NCBI GenBank assembly: GCA_024763075.1
Contig: JANTGF010000021.1
Location: forward strand, 1-48,604
From: Bacteroidales bacterium
GTDB lineage: Bacteria; Bacteroidota; Bacteroidia; Bacteroidales; VadinHA17
DNA length: 48,604 bases
Direction of reading: 5' to 3'
In this document: piece by piece, positions 9,115 through 22,348 of the stretch
Layout: each line of letters begins with the position of its first letter
How positions within the stretch are numbered: position 1 is the stretch's first letter
Position numbers and translations under genes: made by a program
The notes under the pieces: generated by a model
The model's database searches: none
Told to the model about the DNA's origin: nothing
What the model saw: only the letters and a program-made list of their open reading frames with translations

Positions 9115-9696
9115 TTATCTTTTTACAATCCCATAAAACAAAATCATCAGAATATCATCCAGTCTGGATTCGGTTTCAGGTCCTCTGTTTTCCCAAAACA
9201 AGGGTATTTCCAAACCTTTCATAGCAGTACATATAGCTGTGGCAGCCAGACGGGTATTTTCAATATTAAACGCATGAAGCCGGGCTCCTTCCACAAGGAT
9301 CTTTTCTACCGTTTGTCTCTCCTCTTTGTCATATTTTTTTCTGATTTTTTCTATAAATGCAAAATGCGAAAAATCAGGACTAAAAATTGCATTGTAATAA
9401 TTGGAAAGTTTTTTGAGTTCCTTCATTCTGACCAGAATGTAATTTTTCAACCGGGAACGGGGATCTTTATTCTGGTTCAGGACATCCTGTAAAGATCCTT
9501 TCAAAAGTTCAGCTTCATGAATAACTACCGCTTCAAATATTTCTTCTTTTGAACGAAAATAATAATACAGGGAACTTTTTCCCATCCCTTTGGCTGAGGC
9601 AATATCCTCCATGCTTGTTTTTTTATATCCAAACCTGGAAAACACAGTAGCAGCAACTTCTATAATATCCTGCCTTACCTTTTCTTTGTTCTTCAT
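9115..9696 (-). CDS. TetR/AcrR-family transcriptional regulator
   Basis: A 193-residue one-component regulator. The N-terminal helix-turn-helix is typical of TetR, residues about 8-55: IIEVAATVFSRFGYKKTSME followed by DIASAKGMGKSSLYYYFRSK. The C-terminal ligand-binding domain (60-193) is not recognisable to a specific subgroup. It lies between rnr and the DUF2147 gene on the same strand. The ligand and target genes cannot be inferred. The start is the only reasonable Met before the helix-turn-helix. Confidence 0.92.
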   Translation of the reverse strand: MKNKEKVRQDIIEVAATVFSRFGYKKTSMEDIASAKGMGKSSLYYYFRSKEEIFEAVVIHEAELLKGSLQDVLNQNKDPRSRLKNYILVRMKELKKLSNYYNAIFSPDFSHFAFIEKIRKKYDKEERQTVEKILVEGARLHAFNIENTRLAATAICTAMKGLEIPLFWENRGPETESRLDDILMILFYGIVKR

Positions 9697-9839
9697 AAAA
9701 TAAGAATATCAGGTGGTAAGTTAGTGTTTTTCTGCTAAATTCGAAAGATTACCGGATTTTTTATGCAATTAATGGTGGAATGAAAAATATCTGAATATTA
9801 ACCCGCTTTATTCATACGATACTGAAAGAATCCCGGAAT

Positions 9840-11996
9840 TCAATCCACAATCCGCAAATCCACCTGCTTTTTAGGCAGGTTAACCCTTGCTATCTCAATC
9901 CTTATCGAATCTCCCAATTGGTAACTTCGTCCGGTGCGCCGGCCAATTAAACGGTAGTTTTCTTCATCAAATTCATAAAAATCATCATCCAGATCACGGA
10001 TGGGGACTAACCCCTCACACTTATTCTCTTCAATCTCCACAAAGAGTCCCCAGTCGGTTACTCCCGAAACAAGCCCCGCAAAACTTTGCCCGATCTTATC
10101 GGAAAGGAACTCTACCTGCTTAAATTTAATGGAAGCCCTTTCAGCATCTGCAGCGCGTTTTTCCATATCGGAACTGTGCTTACACTCTTCCTCCAGCTTT
10201 TCCTTTTCCTTAAATTTTTGCCCGTCAAGATACTGAGCCAGCAAACGATGGACCATCATATCAGGATAACGCCGGATGGGGGAGGTGAAATGGGTATAAT
10301 AATCAAATCCCAGCCCGTAATGGCCAATATTGTGTGGAGAATAAACTGCTTTTGCCATAGCCCTGACAGCCAGGGTTTCAATTATGTTTTGTTCCGGTTT
10401 CCCCTGTACATCTTTTAAAACACGATTTACTTCAAAGGAGACATTCTTTAGATTCACCGGACTTATCCTGTGGCCAAACCTTCCGGCAATCCGGGCAAAT
10501 GATTCCAGTTTCTCTGGATCAGGTTTATCATGAATACGGTAAACAAAAGTTCTGGAATTATTCACCGGACCTCCTTTGCCTTCTTTCTTTTTCCCTACCA
10601 GTTCAGCCACCTTTTTATTTGCCAGTAACATAAATTCTTCCACCAGCTTGTTTGAATCTTTATTTTCCTTAAAAAACACACCTAAAGGAGTTCCCTTTTC
10701 ATCAATATGAAACTTCACCTCTACCCGCTCAAATTCAAATGAACCTTTTTTAAAACGTTCTTTGCGCATGATCTGAGCCAGCTTATTCGCCTGAAGCATT
10801 TCTTCGGCAAAATCTCCTTTTCCGGTTTCAATAATTTGCTGAGCCTCATCATAAGTAAACCTCCGGTCTGATTCAATCAGCGTACGGCCAAACCATGATT
10901 TTACCACTTTTGCATCTTCATTCATTTCAAAAACTGCTGAAAAACAAAGTTTTTCCTCATTTGGTCTTAGAGAGCAGATTCCATTGGATAATTTTTCAGG
11001 AAGCATGGGTACCACCCTGTCAACCAGATAAACGGAAGTTCCACGTTCATAGGCTTCCCCGTCAAGCACTGATCCGGGAGTTACATAGTGTGTAACATCC
11101 GCAATATGAACCCCTATTTCCCAGTTCCCGTTTTTTAATTTCCGGGTGGAAATAGCATCATCAAAATCTTTAGCATCATCGGGGTCAATTGTAAAGGTGG
11201 TTACTTTGCGAAAGTCCCTGCGTCCGGCTCGATCTTTTGCAGTAATGACATCGGGTATTTTCTCAGACTCTTTAATTACCTCATTCTTAAACCGATAAGG
11301 CAATTCGTACTCTGCCAGGATCGCATGGATTTCTACTTCATGCTGTCCCGGATCCCCAAGAACTTCCACTACCTCACCCAAAGGGTTTTTTACATTTGCC
11401 GGCCAGTCGGTAATCCGCGCGATTACTTTTTGTCCGTTTTTTGCCTGGTTGAATTTCCCCTGGGGAATAAAAATATCATAGGGCATTTGTTTCTTTTCTG
11501 AAACAACAAATCCATAATTCCCTGTAATCTGGATGATCCCGACAAAGGTTTTTCTGGATCGCTCCAGTATCTCTACAATTTCACCTTCCTGGCGTTGACG
11601 CCGCTTCAGGGATGCATAGAGAAAAACCTTCACTACATCGCCCTGCAGGGCATGATTCAAGTTGGCCTGAGACACAAAAATATCATCCGTTAAGGAATCC
11701 ACGATCACATAAGCAGATCCATGTGCTGTAAGATCCACCGTGCCAATGACAAAACCACCTTTTCGCTTTAATCTGAATTTTCCGGAATAAACCTCGGTAA
11801 GGTTCTCCTGTTCCAACAGATCATACAGGATCTTCAACACCTGCTTTCTCGATTGTTTATCTTTTATTCCCAGTCTGCCTGAGATTTGCTTGTAATTAAA
11901 ACTTTTTGTCGGGTTATTTGTAAATATTCCCAAAACCTGATTTGACAGATCTTTTATATTTTTAATTGATTTATTTATTTTCTTTTTCTTAACCAT
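9840..11996 (-). CDS. rnr: Ribonuclease R
   Basis: A 3'-5' hydrolytic exoribonuclease of the RNase II/RNB family that degrades structured RNA. The 718-residue protein has a lysine-rich N-terminus with a helix-turn-helix-like region (about 10-75), cold-shock-type barrels (about 80-225), and the catalytic RNB domain with TIDPDDAKDFDDAIS at about 270, whose aspartates bind the metal ions. HYTHFTSPIRRYPDMMVHR near residue 560 is the RNB C-terminal signature. A C-terminal S1 domain (GQSFAGLVSGVTDWGLFVEI onward) binds RNA. On the minus strand, CAAACTTA at 12042-12049 reads as a TAnnTTTG -7 element, suggesting its own promoter downstream of the met operon. Confidence 0.95.
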   Translation of the reverse strand: MVKKKKINKSIKNIKDLSNQVLGIFTNNPTKSFNYKQISGRLGIKDKQSRKQVLKILYDLLEQENLTEVYSGKFRLKRKGGFVIGTVDLTAHGSAYVIVDSLTDDIFVSQANLNHALQGDVVKVFLYASLKRRQRQEGEIVEILERSRKTFVGIIQITGNYGFVVSEKKQMPYDIFIPQGKFNQAKNGQKVIARITDWPANVKNPLGEVVEVLGDPGQHEVEIHAILAEYELPYRFKNEVIKESEKIPDVITAKDRAGRRDFRKVTTFTIDPDDAKDFDDAISTRKLKNGNWEIGVHIADVTHYVTPGSVLDGEAYERGTSVYLVDRVVPMLPEKLSNGICSLRPNEEKLCFSAVFEMNEDAKVVKSWFGRTLIESDRRFTYDEAQQIIETGKGDFAEEMLQANKLAQIMRKERFKKGSFEFERVEVKFHIDEKGTPLGVFFKENKDSNKLVEEFMLLANKKVAELVGKKKEGKGGPVNNSRTFVYRIHDKPDPEKLESFARIAGRFGHRISPVNLKNVSFEVNRVLKDVQGKPEQNIIETLAVRAMAKAVYSPHNIGHYGLGFDYYTHFTSPIRRYPDMMVHRLLAQYLDGQKFKEKEKLEEECKHSSDMEKRAADAERASIKFKQVEFLSDKIGQSFAGLVSGVTDWGLFVEIEENKCEGLVPIRDLDDDFYEFDEENYRLIGRRTGRSYQLGDSIRIEIARVNLPKKQVDLRIVD

Positions 11997-12091
11997 TTTG
12001 ATTTTTTGTTACTGACTGCAAGTTTTGAAAAATTTTTCATTCAAACTTACACCAGTTTAATTATATTATTTTTAATATTTGCAAAATTTGT

Positions 12092-13051
12092 TTAAAAAAC
12101 TGCTTTCGCAATCTGCTCCACATTATCCGATTTTCCCATGGTATAATAATGCACCACCGGAACCCCGAATTTTACCAGTTCTTTTGATTGCTGTATCGTC
12201 CACTCAATACCCACCTGGCGTACTTCTTTATTGTCCTTACATTTCAATACTTCTTTTACCAGAGGTTCGGGAATATCAATGTTAAAGGTTTTTGACAAAA
12301 AATTCAACTGATGGTAGGTTGATAACGGCTTGATCCCCGGAATGATCGGGACATTTATATTTGCTTCCCTGCAAAGTTTGACAAAACTGAAGAACTTTTC
12401 ATTATCATAAAACATCTGGGTTACAATAAATTCTGCACCTGCTTCTATTTTTTTCTTCAGAAAATGAATGTCTGATCTCATATTTGGTGCTTCCGGATGT
12501 TTCTCGGGATAACCGGCCACACCAATGGTGAAATCGGTGGGTGTTTTTTGTTCCAGCTCTTCATCCAGGTAAATCCCTTTGTTCAAACCGGTAATTTGTT
12601 CTATCAAACCCAGGGTGTGCTGATGCCCTCCCGGCTCCGGTCTGAAAACTTTTGAATCGGTTTGCGGGTCTCCCCTAACCGCCAGAATATTTTTGATTCC
12701 CAGGAAGTTCAAATCAAGCAGGGCATTTTCAGTTTCTTCTTTTGAAAACCCTCCACATATCATATGGGGTACAACTGCAACTTTGTATTTTGATTTTATT
12801 GCCGCAGAAATCGCCACTGTTCCCGGCCTTTTCCAGATTGTTTTTTTCTCCAGCAAATTGTTTCCTGCATCCCGGTAAACAACTTCTTCCTGGTGATAAG
12901 TAATATTAATATACGGAGGTTTGAACTCCATTAAGGGATCAATTGCATGGTAGATTGACTCAATATTCTGCCCCTTTAAAGGGGGAAGCAATTCAAATGA
13001 AAAAAGTGATTTCTTAGTATGTTTCAGAAGTTCTATAAGTTTGATACTCAT
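12092..13051 (-). CDS. metF: 5,10-methylenetetrahydrofolate reductase
   Basis: Reduces 5,10-methylene-THF to 5-methyl-THF, the methyl donor for methionine synthase, using FAD. The 319-residue single-domain protein has the bacterial MetF length. SFELLPPLKG near residue 18 holds the conserved catalytic Glu. AVRGDPQ near residue 128, VAGYPEKHPEAP near residue 185 and FIVTQMFYD near residue 215 are typical FAD/folate-barrel motifs. It is the last gene of the methionine operon, only 7 nt after metH, which directly uses its product. The conserved placement supports control by the riboswitch upstream of lysC. Confidence 0.96.
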   Translation of the reverse strand: MSIKLIELLKHTKKSLFSFELLPPLKGQNIESIYHAIDPLMEFKPPYINITYHQEEVVYRDAGNNLLEKKTIWKRPGTVAISAAIKSKYKVAVVPHMICGGFSKEETENALLDLNFLGIKNILAVRGDPQTDSKVFRPEPGGHQHTLGLIEQITGLNKGIYLDEELEQKTPTDFTIGVAGYPEKHPEAPNMRSDIHFLKKKIEAGAEFIVTQMFYDNEKFFSFVKLCREANINVPIIPGIKPLSTYHQLNFLSKTFNIDIPEPLVKEVLKCKDNKEVRQVGIEWTIQQSKELVKFGVPVVHYYTMGKSDNVEQIAKAVF

Positions 13052-13058
13052 TCTTTTA

Positions 13059-16000
13059 TTATTTATAGGCTAATGTAGCTGAAAGTATTTTTTCTGCCTT
13101 CTCCAAGCTAATTCCTTTCCGTTTTGCATAATCCTCCACCTGATCAAAGGCAATTTTACCAACATCAAAATAGCGTGATTCCGGATGAGAAAAAATATGA
13201 GCACATACCGAAGCAGCCGGAAACATGGAATAATTTTCTGTAATTCTCATTCCTGTTTCTCTTTCAATGTTCATAAAATCAAAAACCTTTTCCTTTTCCG
13301 AATGATCAGGACAGGCCGGATAACCAAAAGCAGGCCGGATTCCCTGATAACGGGCCATCAACAAATCATCCAGTGACATCTCCTCATTTGCAGCAAAGCC
13401 CCAGTATTCTTTCCGGACCTTCTCATGCAACCACTCTGCGTAGGCTTCTGCAAGGCGGTCAGCCACTGCCTTAACCATTATAATCGAATAATCATCATGG
13501 TCTTTTTCAAATTCCTGAATGTAATAATCCAGGTGCAATCCCGCTGTTGCAGAAAAAACAGCATGGTAATCCTTTATGCCGGATGATACCGGAGCCACAA
13601 AATCAGCCAGGGATAAATAAGCCCCCTCCGGTTTTTTCTGGGTCTGTTGCCGCAATTGATTCAACCTACACACAATATGTTTACGAGATTCATCTTCATA
13701 CAGCAGAATATCATCCCCTTCAGAATTTGCCGGGAAAATCCCGAGAACGGCCTCTGCAGTCAAAATCCCATCACTTATGATCCGGTCAAGCATTTGATTT
13801 GCATCATCATACAATTTCCGGGCTTCCTCCCCACGATCTTCCTTATCAAGAATTTCCGGAAATTTGCCCTTCAGTTCCCACACATGAAAAAAGAAGGTCC
13901 AGTCAATGTATTTTCTCACTTCAGTAAGATCAGTCTTTTTCAGGATTTTAATTCCCTGAAATGATGGTTTTACAGGCGGGTATTTTTTCCAGTCGGGTTT
14001 TGCATTTTTCTTACGGGCTTCTTCTATATGCACATAGGTTTTTTTAATCCCCCTGTTCATGTCTCTCAGGTTGGTATAACGTTTCCCAATTTCACGGAGA
14101 TATTCCTTTTTCCTGTTCTCAGAAAGCAGGTCGCCCACTACCTGAACACTTCTTGAAGCATCCTGAACATACACCGTACCTCCGGAATAATTCGGCTGAA
14201 TTTTTACGGCAGTATGCAAAATTGAAGTAGTTGCTCCACCAATCAGTAAAGGAAGATCAAGGTTTTGCCTTTCCATTTCCTTTGCCACATGAACCATTTC
14301 TTCAAGCGAGGGAGTTATCAATCCGCTTAATCCGATTATATCAACTTTCTCTTTCTTCGCAGTTTCCAGTATCTTTTCTGCAGGTACCATCACCCCCAGA
14401 TCAATCACATTATAATTATTACACCCAAGTACCAGGCCTACAATGTTTTTCCCAATATCGTGAACATCTCCTTTCACAGTGGCCAGCAATATTTTACCGG
14501 CAGTACTCACTTCCCTGCCTGCTTTCTCAGCTTCAATATAAGGACTCAGAAAGGCAACTGCTTTTTTCATTACGCGTGCACTTTTTATTACCTGTGGCAG
14601 AAACATTTTTCCCTCTCCAAACAAATCCCCAACTACATTCATTCCTTTCATCATAGGCTCTTCCACAATACTCAGGGCCGAGGGGTAAACAGACAATGCT
14701 TCTTTCATATCCTCCTCAACGAAATCATGAATTCCCTTCACCATAGAATGGACAATCCGATCTTCCAGAGGAAAGGACCTCCACTCGTCTTTCGGTTTTT
14801 TATCTTTCTCAACAGATGTTAAGCTCTGTGCAAATTCTATCAGTCTTTCCGTAGCATCTTCCCTGCGGTTAAATATCACATCTTCTACCAGTTCCAGTAA
14901 CTCTTCCGGGATCTCATCATATACCTCCAGCATTCCGGCATTTACTATTCCCATGTCCAGACCGGCCTTTATTGCATGATACAAAAATGCAGAGTGCATT
15001 GCCTCCCTGACCGTATTATTCCCCCGGAATGAAAAAGAAAGATTACTGATCCCTCCGCTTACGCTGGCCCCGGGTAAATTCTCCTTAATCCATTTTACTG
15101 TCCGGATAAAATTCACAGCATATTCATTATGCTCTTCCATTCCGGTTGCAATGGTCAGAATATTCGGATCGAAAATTATATCTTCCGGGGCAAATCCAAC
15201 TTCCTCTGTTAAAATGCGATAAGATCTCTCACAGATGGCTGTTTTCCGTTCAAAAGAAGTCGCCTGCCCTTCCTCATCAAAAGCCATTACCACAACAGCA
15301 GCACCGTATTTCTTAATTTTATTGGCATGGTTCTTAAAAACATCCTCACCCTCTTTTAATGAAATGGAATTTACTATTCCTTTCCCTTGCAGGCATTTCA
15401 AGCCTGCTTCAATCACTTTCCATTTTGAGGAATCAAGCATCACAGGCACCCGGGCAATATCAGGATCTGAAGCCAGCATATTCAGGAACTTCACCATGGC
15501 TTTTTCCGCATCAAGCATGGCATCATCCATGTTAATATCAATCACCTGCGCTCCGTTTTCGACCTGTTGCCTGGCAATACTGAGAGCTTCCTCATATTCC
15601 TCTTCCCTGATCAAACGGGCAAATTTCCGTGAACCGGCTACATTTGTCCGCTCTCCTATATTTATAAAATTGCTCCCCTGAAATACAACCAGTGGTTCCA
15701 GTCCGCTGAGCTTCATACCCGGTTTCTTCTTCCTTATCTTCCTGGGGATGGCATTTTTTGCCAGTTTTGCAAATTCCTTAATATGTGCAGGAGTAGTTCC
15801 ACAGCACCCACCAATAATATTTACCTGACTGTTATCCAGAAACTCCTTGATGTGCAAACTCATAGATTCCGGGGACTCCTCATATTCCCCAAACTGATTC
15901 GGAAGGCCAGCATTGGGGTAAATACTCACCGGCAAGGCTGCTTTCTCTGATATTTCTTCCACAAAAGGCCTTAATTCTTTAGCACCTAGGGCACAGTTCA

Positions 16001-16730
16001 GGCCAATACTGAAAATATCCAATCCTTCAATTGAATTAATAAATGCTTCCAGTGTCTGTCCTGATAGAGTCCGGCCACTTGCATCGGTAATCGTTCCGGA
16101 AACCATTACAGGAACATTCCTGTTTTTACGATTCATCACTTCCCGGATGGAAAAAAGAGCCGCCTTTGCATTCAGGGTATCAAAAACCGTTTCCACCAAT
16201 AAAAGATCCACACCACCATCAAGCAGCCCTTCCACCTGTTCCGCATAACATTCTTTCAGATCATTAAAGTTTACATCCCTGTAACCGGGATCCTCAACTT
16301 TTGGCGAGATGGATGCTGTTTTACTGGTCGGGCCCATGGAACCGGCCACAAATTTTGGCTCTTCCGGATGTTCCCTGCAATAATCTTCGATCGCCCTTAC
16401 CGCTATTTCAGCAGATTGTTTATTGATCTCATACACCAGACTTTCCATCCCGTAATCCTTCATGGAGACCCGGTTGGCATTAAAAGTATTGGTTTCGAGA
16501 ATATCTGCACCTGCCTCCAGGAATTCTTTATGTATTTCGAATATAATATCAGGTTGAGTCATGGATAACAGGTCATTATTTCCTTTCAAAGCTTTTGGAA
16601 AATCCCTGAATCTGTCTCCCCGGAAATCCTTCTCTTCCAGATTTCTGGCCTGTATCATGGTTCCCATTGCACCATCAAGAACCAGGATCCTTTCCTTAAT
16701 TAATTCCCTTATATCAGCCTTTTTCCTCAT
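13059..16730 (-). CDS. metH: Cobalamin-dependent methionine synthase
   Basis: Transfers a methyl group from 5-methyl-THF through B12 to homocysteine, giving methionine. I start it at 16730, where ATG is preceded by GGAAAGGA, rather than at the in-frame ATG at 16781, which overlaps hom; that gives 1223 residues. Domains in order are: homocysteine-binding with zinc cysteines ([22 protein letters not shown]); pterin-binding ([20 protein letters not shown]); B12 cap and B12-binding ([20 protein letters not shown], with the DxHxxG cobalt-ligand His); and the AdoMet-binding reactivation domain ([12 protein letters not shown] near the end). The reactivation domain implies reliance on a flavodoxin-type reductase. 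The enzyme needs imported or locally made B12. Confidence 0.97.
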   Translation of the reverse strand: MRKKADIRELIKERILVLDGAMGTMIQARNLEEKDFRGDRFRDFPKALKGNNDLLSMTQPDIIFEIHKEFLEAGADILETNTFNANRVSMKDYGMESLVYEINKQSAEIAVRAIEDYCREHPEEPKFVAGSMGPTSKTASISPKVEDPGYRDVNFNDLKECYAEQVEGLLDGGVDLLLVETVFDTLNAKAALFSIREVMNRKNRNVPVMVSGTITDASGRTLSGQTLEAFINSIEGLDIFSIGLNCALGAKELRPFVEEISEKAALPVSIYPNAGLPNQFGEYEESPESMSLHIKEFLDNSQVNIIGGCCGTTPAHIKEFAKLAKNAIPRKIRKKKPGMKLSGLEPLVVFQGSNFINIGERTNVAGSRKFARLIREEEYEEALSIARQQVENGAQVIDINMDDAMLDAEKAMVKFLNMLASDPDIARVPVMLDSSKWKVIEAGLKCLQGKGIVNSISLKEGEDVFKNHANKIKKYGAAVVVMAFDEEGQATSFERKTAICERSYRILTEEVGFAPEDIIFDPNILTIATGMEEHNEYAVNFIRTVKWIKENLPGASVSGGISNLSFSFRGNNTVREAMHSAFLYHAIKAGLDMGIVNAGMLEVYDEIPEELLELVEDVIFNRREDATERLIEFAQSLTSVEKDKKPKDEWRSFPLEDRIVHSMVKGIHDFVEEDMKEALSVYPSALSIVEEPMMKGMNVVGDLFGEGKMFLPQVIKSARVMKKAVAFLSPYIEAEKAGREVSTAGKILLATVKGDVHDIGKNIVGLVLGCNNYNVIDLGVMVPAEKILETAKKEKVDIIGLSGLITPSLEEMVHVAKEMERQNLDLPLLIGGATTSILHTAVKIQPNYSGGTVYVQDASRSVQVVGDLLSENRKKEYLREIGKRYTNLRDMNRGIKKTYVHIEEARKKNAKPDWKKYPPVKPSFQGIKILKKTDLTEVRKYIDWTFFFHVWELKGKFPEILDKEDRGEEARKLYDDANQMLDRIISDGILTAEAVLGIFPANSEGDDILLYEDESRKHIVCRLNQLRQQTQKKPEGAYLSLADFVAPVSSGIKDYHAVFSATAGLHLDYYIQEFEKDHDDYSIIMVKAVADRLAEAYAEWLHEKVRKEYWGFAANEEMSLDDLLMARYQGIRPAFGYPACPDHSEKEKVFDFMNIERETGMRITENYSMFPAASVCAHIFSHPESRYFDVGKIAFDQVEDYAKRKGISLEKAEKILSATLAYK

Positions 16731-16773
16731 GCATCTATCCTTTCCGTATTCGAAATCTGAAAATTTGTTAAAG

Positions 16774-17970
16774 TTAGTCAAATTTCCTTCCTGTATTTAC
16801 AATAAAAATATCCCGGGTTTTTAATTTCTCCTGAATGCTGATCAGGTCTTTCAGATTTATCACACCGATTAAATAATTATGATTGTTCCCATAATAATAT
16901 TCACTTACCGATTGGAATTTTATATCTTCAATATCGTATTTCTGATAGTACCTGAGATAAATTTCCACGAGCATATCGGTGGAATAACGACGTACAGAAT
17001 GCTGGTTTTTTTTCTTGTACTCATATTTATAATCATATGTGCAGGCAGAAATATCGGATAAAACAGCCGATCCGGTGGGATGTCCCCCGGCACCTTTTCC
17101 GTAAAAAAACTGCTTATCAGAAAAAGCAGCCTCAGCAACCACTCCGTTGTACTCATAATCAACATTGTATAAATATTTGCCACTGGAGATAAATCTCGGT
17201 AGAACAAACATTCCAATATCGGTATCATTCAGTTTGGTAACCGTGGGCACCAGTTTAATTTTAAATCCTTTTTCCCTGGCATAATTGATATCATACTTTG
17301 ATATTTTTGAAATACCCAGGGTGAAAACAGCATCAGGATCAATAAACAATCCATAAGCATGAAGGGTGATGATCACCAGTTTATACTTGGCATCAATCCC
17401 GTCCACATCCAGGGAAGGGTCGGTCTCGGCAAAGCCCAGTTCCTGAGCTTCCTTTAACACATCAGCATATTCATTTCCATCATTAAACATTTTAGAGAGA
17501 ATGAAATTCGAAGAGCCGTTAAAGATCCCACGTACAGAATAAAGTAGTTCGTTATCGTAGTATTCTTCAAGATTCCTGATGATGGGAATACTCCCGCAGG
17601 TAGATGCTTCATATAAGAAGGAAGTCTGGGTTTCTTCCTGTAATTCAACCAATTCCTGAAGATGCTCTGCAACCATTTTCTTATTGGCAGTAACCACATC
17701 TTTTCCGTGTTTCATGGCAGTGGTAACAATTGAATAGGCTTCATCAGCATCATCAATCAACTCAACTATCAGATTAATCTTCGGATCATTCAGCAGATCA
17801 TTTTTGTCATAGGTGAAATAATCCATGGGAATCCTTCTCTTTTTGGATTTGTCTTTTACACAAATCTTAACAATCTCAGCCCGTAAACCGTTATTGGAGT
17901 TTAAAACATCGTGTAAACCCTGGCCAACAATTCCATATCCAAAAAGACCCAGTTTTAATTTATCCTTCAT
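16774..17970 (-). CDS. hom: Homoserine dehydrogenase (monofunctional)
   Basis: Reduces aspartate semialdehyde to homoserine with NAD(P)H. The 398-residue protein begins with the Rossmann motif [34 protein letters not shown] near residue 90 and [14 protein letters not shown] near residue 148 are catalytic-domain signatures, with [17 protein letters not shown] near residue 195. The C-terminal ~60 residues resemble a small regulatory (ACT-like) extension, a weaker call. Its start codon overlaps the metX stop by 4 nt, implying translational coupling. It carries no aspartokinase domain; the kinase is the separate lysC four genes' length upstream in the same operon. Confidence 0.95.
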   Translation of the reverse strand: MKDKLKLGLFGYGIVGQGLHDVLNSNNGLRAEIVKICVKDKSKKRRIPMDYFTYDKNDLLNDPKINLIVELIDDADEAYSIVTTAMKHGKDVVTANKKMVAEHLQELVELQEETQTSFLYEASTCGSIPIIRNLEEYYDNELLYSVRGIFNGSSNFILSKMFNDGNEYADVLKEAQELGFAETDPSLDVDGIDAKYKLVIITLHAYGLFIDPDAVFTLGISKISKYDINYAREKGFKIKLVPTVTKLNDTDIGMFVLPRFISSGKYLYNVDYEYNGVVAEAAFSDKQFFYGKGAGGHPTGSAVLSDISACTYDYKYEYKKKNQHSVRRYSTDMLVEIYLRYYQKYDIEDIKFQSVSEYYYGNNHNYLIGVINLKDLISIQEKLKTRDIFIVNTGRKFD

Positions 17971-18992
17971 TCTTTTACCTTCTTATAAAATGTTTGTATA
18001 ATTTGTGTCAGTTTTTCTGTTTCTATCAGAAATCCATCATGCCCGTATAACGAATCTATTTCCACATAATGCGCATTTTCCACATGTTCAGCAAGGAACT
18101 TCTGCTCATATACAGGAAATAACAGGTCGCTGGATATTCCTATTGCCAATACATTCGCTTTTATCCGTTTCAGCGCTTTTTCCTTACTCCCTCTGTTTCT
18201 TCCAACATTATGAGTGTCGGAAAGATTTAATAAAGTATAATAGGAATAAGCATTAAAGCGTTTCACCAGTTTATCTCCCTGATAATCCTGATAGGAAGAG
18301 GCCCGGAAATTCTTTGTCACCTCCGGACTTTCTTCCGCTTGTGTTTTATTATAAATGGTATCATTCCGGTAACTAAGTAAAGCAATAGAGCGTGCTGCTC
18401 TCATGCCACGATTGCCTCCTCCGGGTTTATCTTCATAAAAACTCTGGTCGGCCTCAATGGCCAGCCGCTGCGATTCGCTGAAAGCAATTCCCCATGGAGC
18501 ATATGCCACACTTGAAGCTACAAAAATCAGATGTTCAATCAATTCAGGAAACATGATGCTATATTCCAGCGCCTGTTGCCCTCCGATGGAGCCTCCTATC
18601 ACCGTATGAATCTTCTTTATTCCAAGATGCTTACGCAAAAGATCATGGGAGTTCACCACATCTCTGAAAGTAAGATCAGGGAATGAACGGTAATAAGGTT
18701 TACCGGTTTCAGGATTTACGGATAAGGGGCCAGTTGTGCCATAACAGGAACCCGGAATGTTAGCACAAATAATGAAATATTGTGCAGGATCAAAAATACA
18801 AGCATCTCCAATCATCCCTGGCCACCAGTCTTTTGCATCTGAATTAGCCGTTAATGCATGGCAAACCCAAACCACATTATTCTTTTCCTGATTCAGTTTA
18901 CCCCAGGTGTGGTAAGCAACCTCAAGTTCGGACAGGGACCCGCCCAGTTCCAGTGAAAATTCCCCTTTATATTTAAAAGTATGATATCCCAT
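17967..18992 (-). CDS. metX: Homoserine O-acetyltransferase
   Basis: Transfers acetyl from acetyl-CoA to homoserine, giving O-acetylhomoserine. The 341-residue alpha/beta-hydrolase shows the MetX nucleophile motif VIGGSIGGQQALEYS (canonical GGSMGG, here Ile) near residue 140, TPLSV-like TTGPLSVNPETGKPY, the acid loop GISSDLLFPVYEQKFLAEH and the catalytic His in YGHDGFLIE. It overlaps hom by 4 nt and sits next to the sulfhydrylase that consumes its product. By sequence alone an acetyl-transferring MetX can act as a succinyltransferase; acetyl is inferred from family and neighbour. Confidence 0.94.
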   Translation of the reverse strand: MGYHTFKYKGEFSLELGGSLSELEVAYHTWGKLNQEKNNVVWVCHALTANSDAKDWWPGMIGDACIFDPAQYFIICANIPGSCYGTTGPLSVNPETGKPYYRSFPDLTFRDVVNSHDLLRKHLGIKKIHTVIGGSIGGQQALEYSIMFPELIEHLIFVASSVAYAPWGIAFSESQRLAIEADQSFYEDKPGGGNRGMRAARSIALLSYRNDTIYNKTQAEESPEVTKNFRASSYQDYQGDKLVKRFNAYSYYTLLNLSDTHNVGRNRGSKEKALKRIKANVLAIGISSDLLFPVYEQKFLAEHVENAHYVEIDSLYGHDGFLIETEKLTQIIQTFYKKVKE

Positions 18993-19023
18993 TTACAAAA
19001 AATGCCAAAATTAATAAACTTCC

Positions 19024-21716
<2,693 letters not shown>

Positions 21717-21780
21717 CTTTTAATTTGACTAATAAGCTAAATAATAGTTGAAAACTCCGGAAGAAACTCCGGAAAATCGG

Positions 21781-21814
21781 AAAAACGACTTCAAACAAAT
21801 AATTGCCTGAAGTC
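21781..21814 (-). terminator. Terminator-like hairpin in the lysC leader
   Basis: Read on the minus strand, GACTTCA and TGAAGTC (21787-21793 and 21808-21814) form a 7-bp stem with a 14-nt loop, followed by GTTTTT. It lies between the riboswitch aptamer and the lysC start, where an expression-platform terminator would be expected. The large loop makes it a modest terminator, and I could not confirm a competing antiterminator. Confidence 0.5.
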
Positions 21815-21921
21815 TAGCGCATGCACATAGGCATGGTTAAACAAATTCTATTCAGAATAAAATACTTGTAAAGTAAAGGCTTTGGAAAAATACGCAGATA
21901 AATTTTCATTTTTTTGTGCTT

Positions 21922-22032
21922 AAATTATTATCTCCCAACATCGGGATAGGTTTTAGCACCTTTTTTCCTTTTGATCAGGAAAGGGTTGCTAGAGGTTCAC
22001 AGAGCCTAATCTCTCCCCTCTTCTTAATAAAT
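21922..22032 (-). ncRNA. SAM-I-type (S-box) riboswitch upstream of the lysC-met operon
   Basis: The minus-strand RNA shows the S-box core in order: GAGGGGAGAG, then AGGCTC, GTGAACCTCTAGCAACC and AGGTGCTAAAACC. P1 pairs TTATTA near 22030 with TAATAA near 21925. P2 pairs GAGG with CCTC. P3 is TTTCC/GGAAA around 21960-21982, and P4 is TCCC/GGGA around 21933-21946. The GCAACC and GGTGCTAA blocks hold the SAM-pocket and kink-turn-region nucleotides of the family. It lies between a strong promoter and lysC, so SAM would repress the whole methionine operon. Recognition is by pattern only. Confidence 0.92.
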
Positions 22033-22073
22033 CAAACACTCTTTGATGAGAAGAATATTTGAATTTGAGCTGA

Positions 22074-22104
22074 CAAAGGTAATTCAAATTATCATATTTC
22101 CAAA
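22074..22104 (-). promoter_or_regulatory. Promoter of the lysC-metYX-hom-metHF operon
   Basis: On the minus strand TTTG (22101-22104), a 19-nt spacer and TACCTTTG (22074-22081) match the Bacteroidota TTTG-N19-21-TAnnTTTG promoter exactly. The predicted start near 22067 leaves about 35 nt before the riboswitch aptamer. Confidence 0.75.
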
Positions 22105-22285
22105 AAAAGAGTTTGGATTTTTTCAGTTTCTGATAAATACCATAAGCTTTAAAAGTATCGAAACCGGATTTCTGAACTATACCTTAATCAATGATAAAGG
22201 AAATTTAGAGCCATTGAATAAGGTTTCCCTGATCAAACCTGGTCATTCTATCTAAAATATCTCAAAAAAGGAATTCCTGTTTACA

Positions 22286-22319
22286 TTTGGTTAGGATTGT
22301 AGAATTATTGCTAATTTTG
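22286..22319 (+). promoter_or_regulatory. Promoter of cysS
   Basis: TTTG at 22286-22289 and TAATTTTG at 22312-22319 match the Bacteroidota -33 and -7 elements, with a spacer of 22 nt, one longer than the usual range. The cysS ATG follows 30 nt later. Confidence 0.6.
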
Positions 22320-22348
22320 CAGCCTCGTAAACAGGTAATAAGGTCATT

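Noticed and set aside
14231-15681. Several 120-148-codon open frames on the plus strand
   Set aside because: They are antisense to metH, whose complete domain series is unmistakable.
16731-16781. Upstream in-frame start for metH
   Set aside because: It overlaps the hom coding end; the ATG at 16730 has a purine-rich ribosome-binding site and begins the conserved protein.
22043-22255. 70-codon open frame on the plus strand upstream of cysS
   Set aside because: It overlaps the minus-strand promoter of the met operon, shows no family features, and has no promoter or ribosome-binding site of its own.
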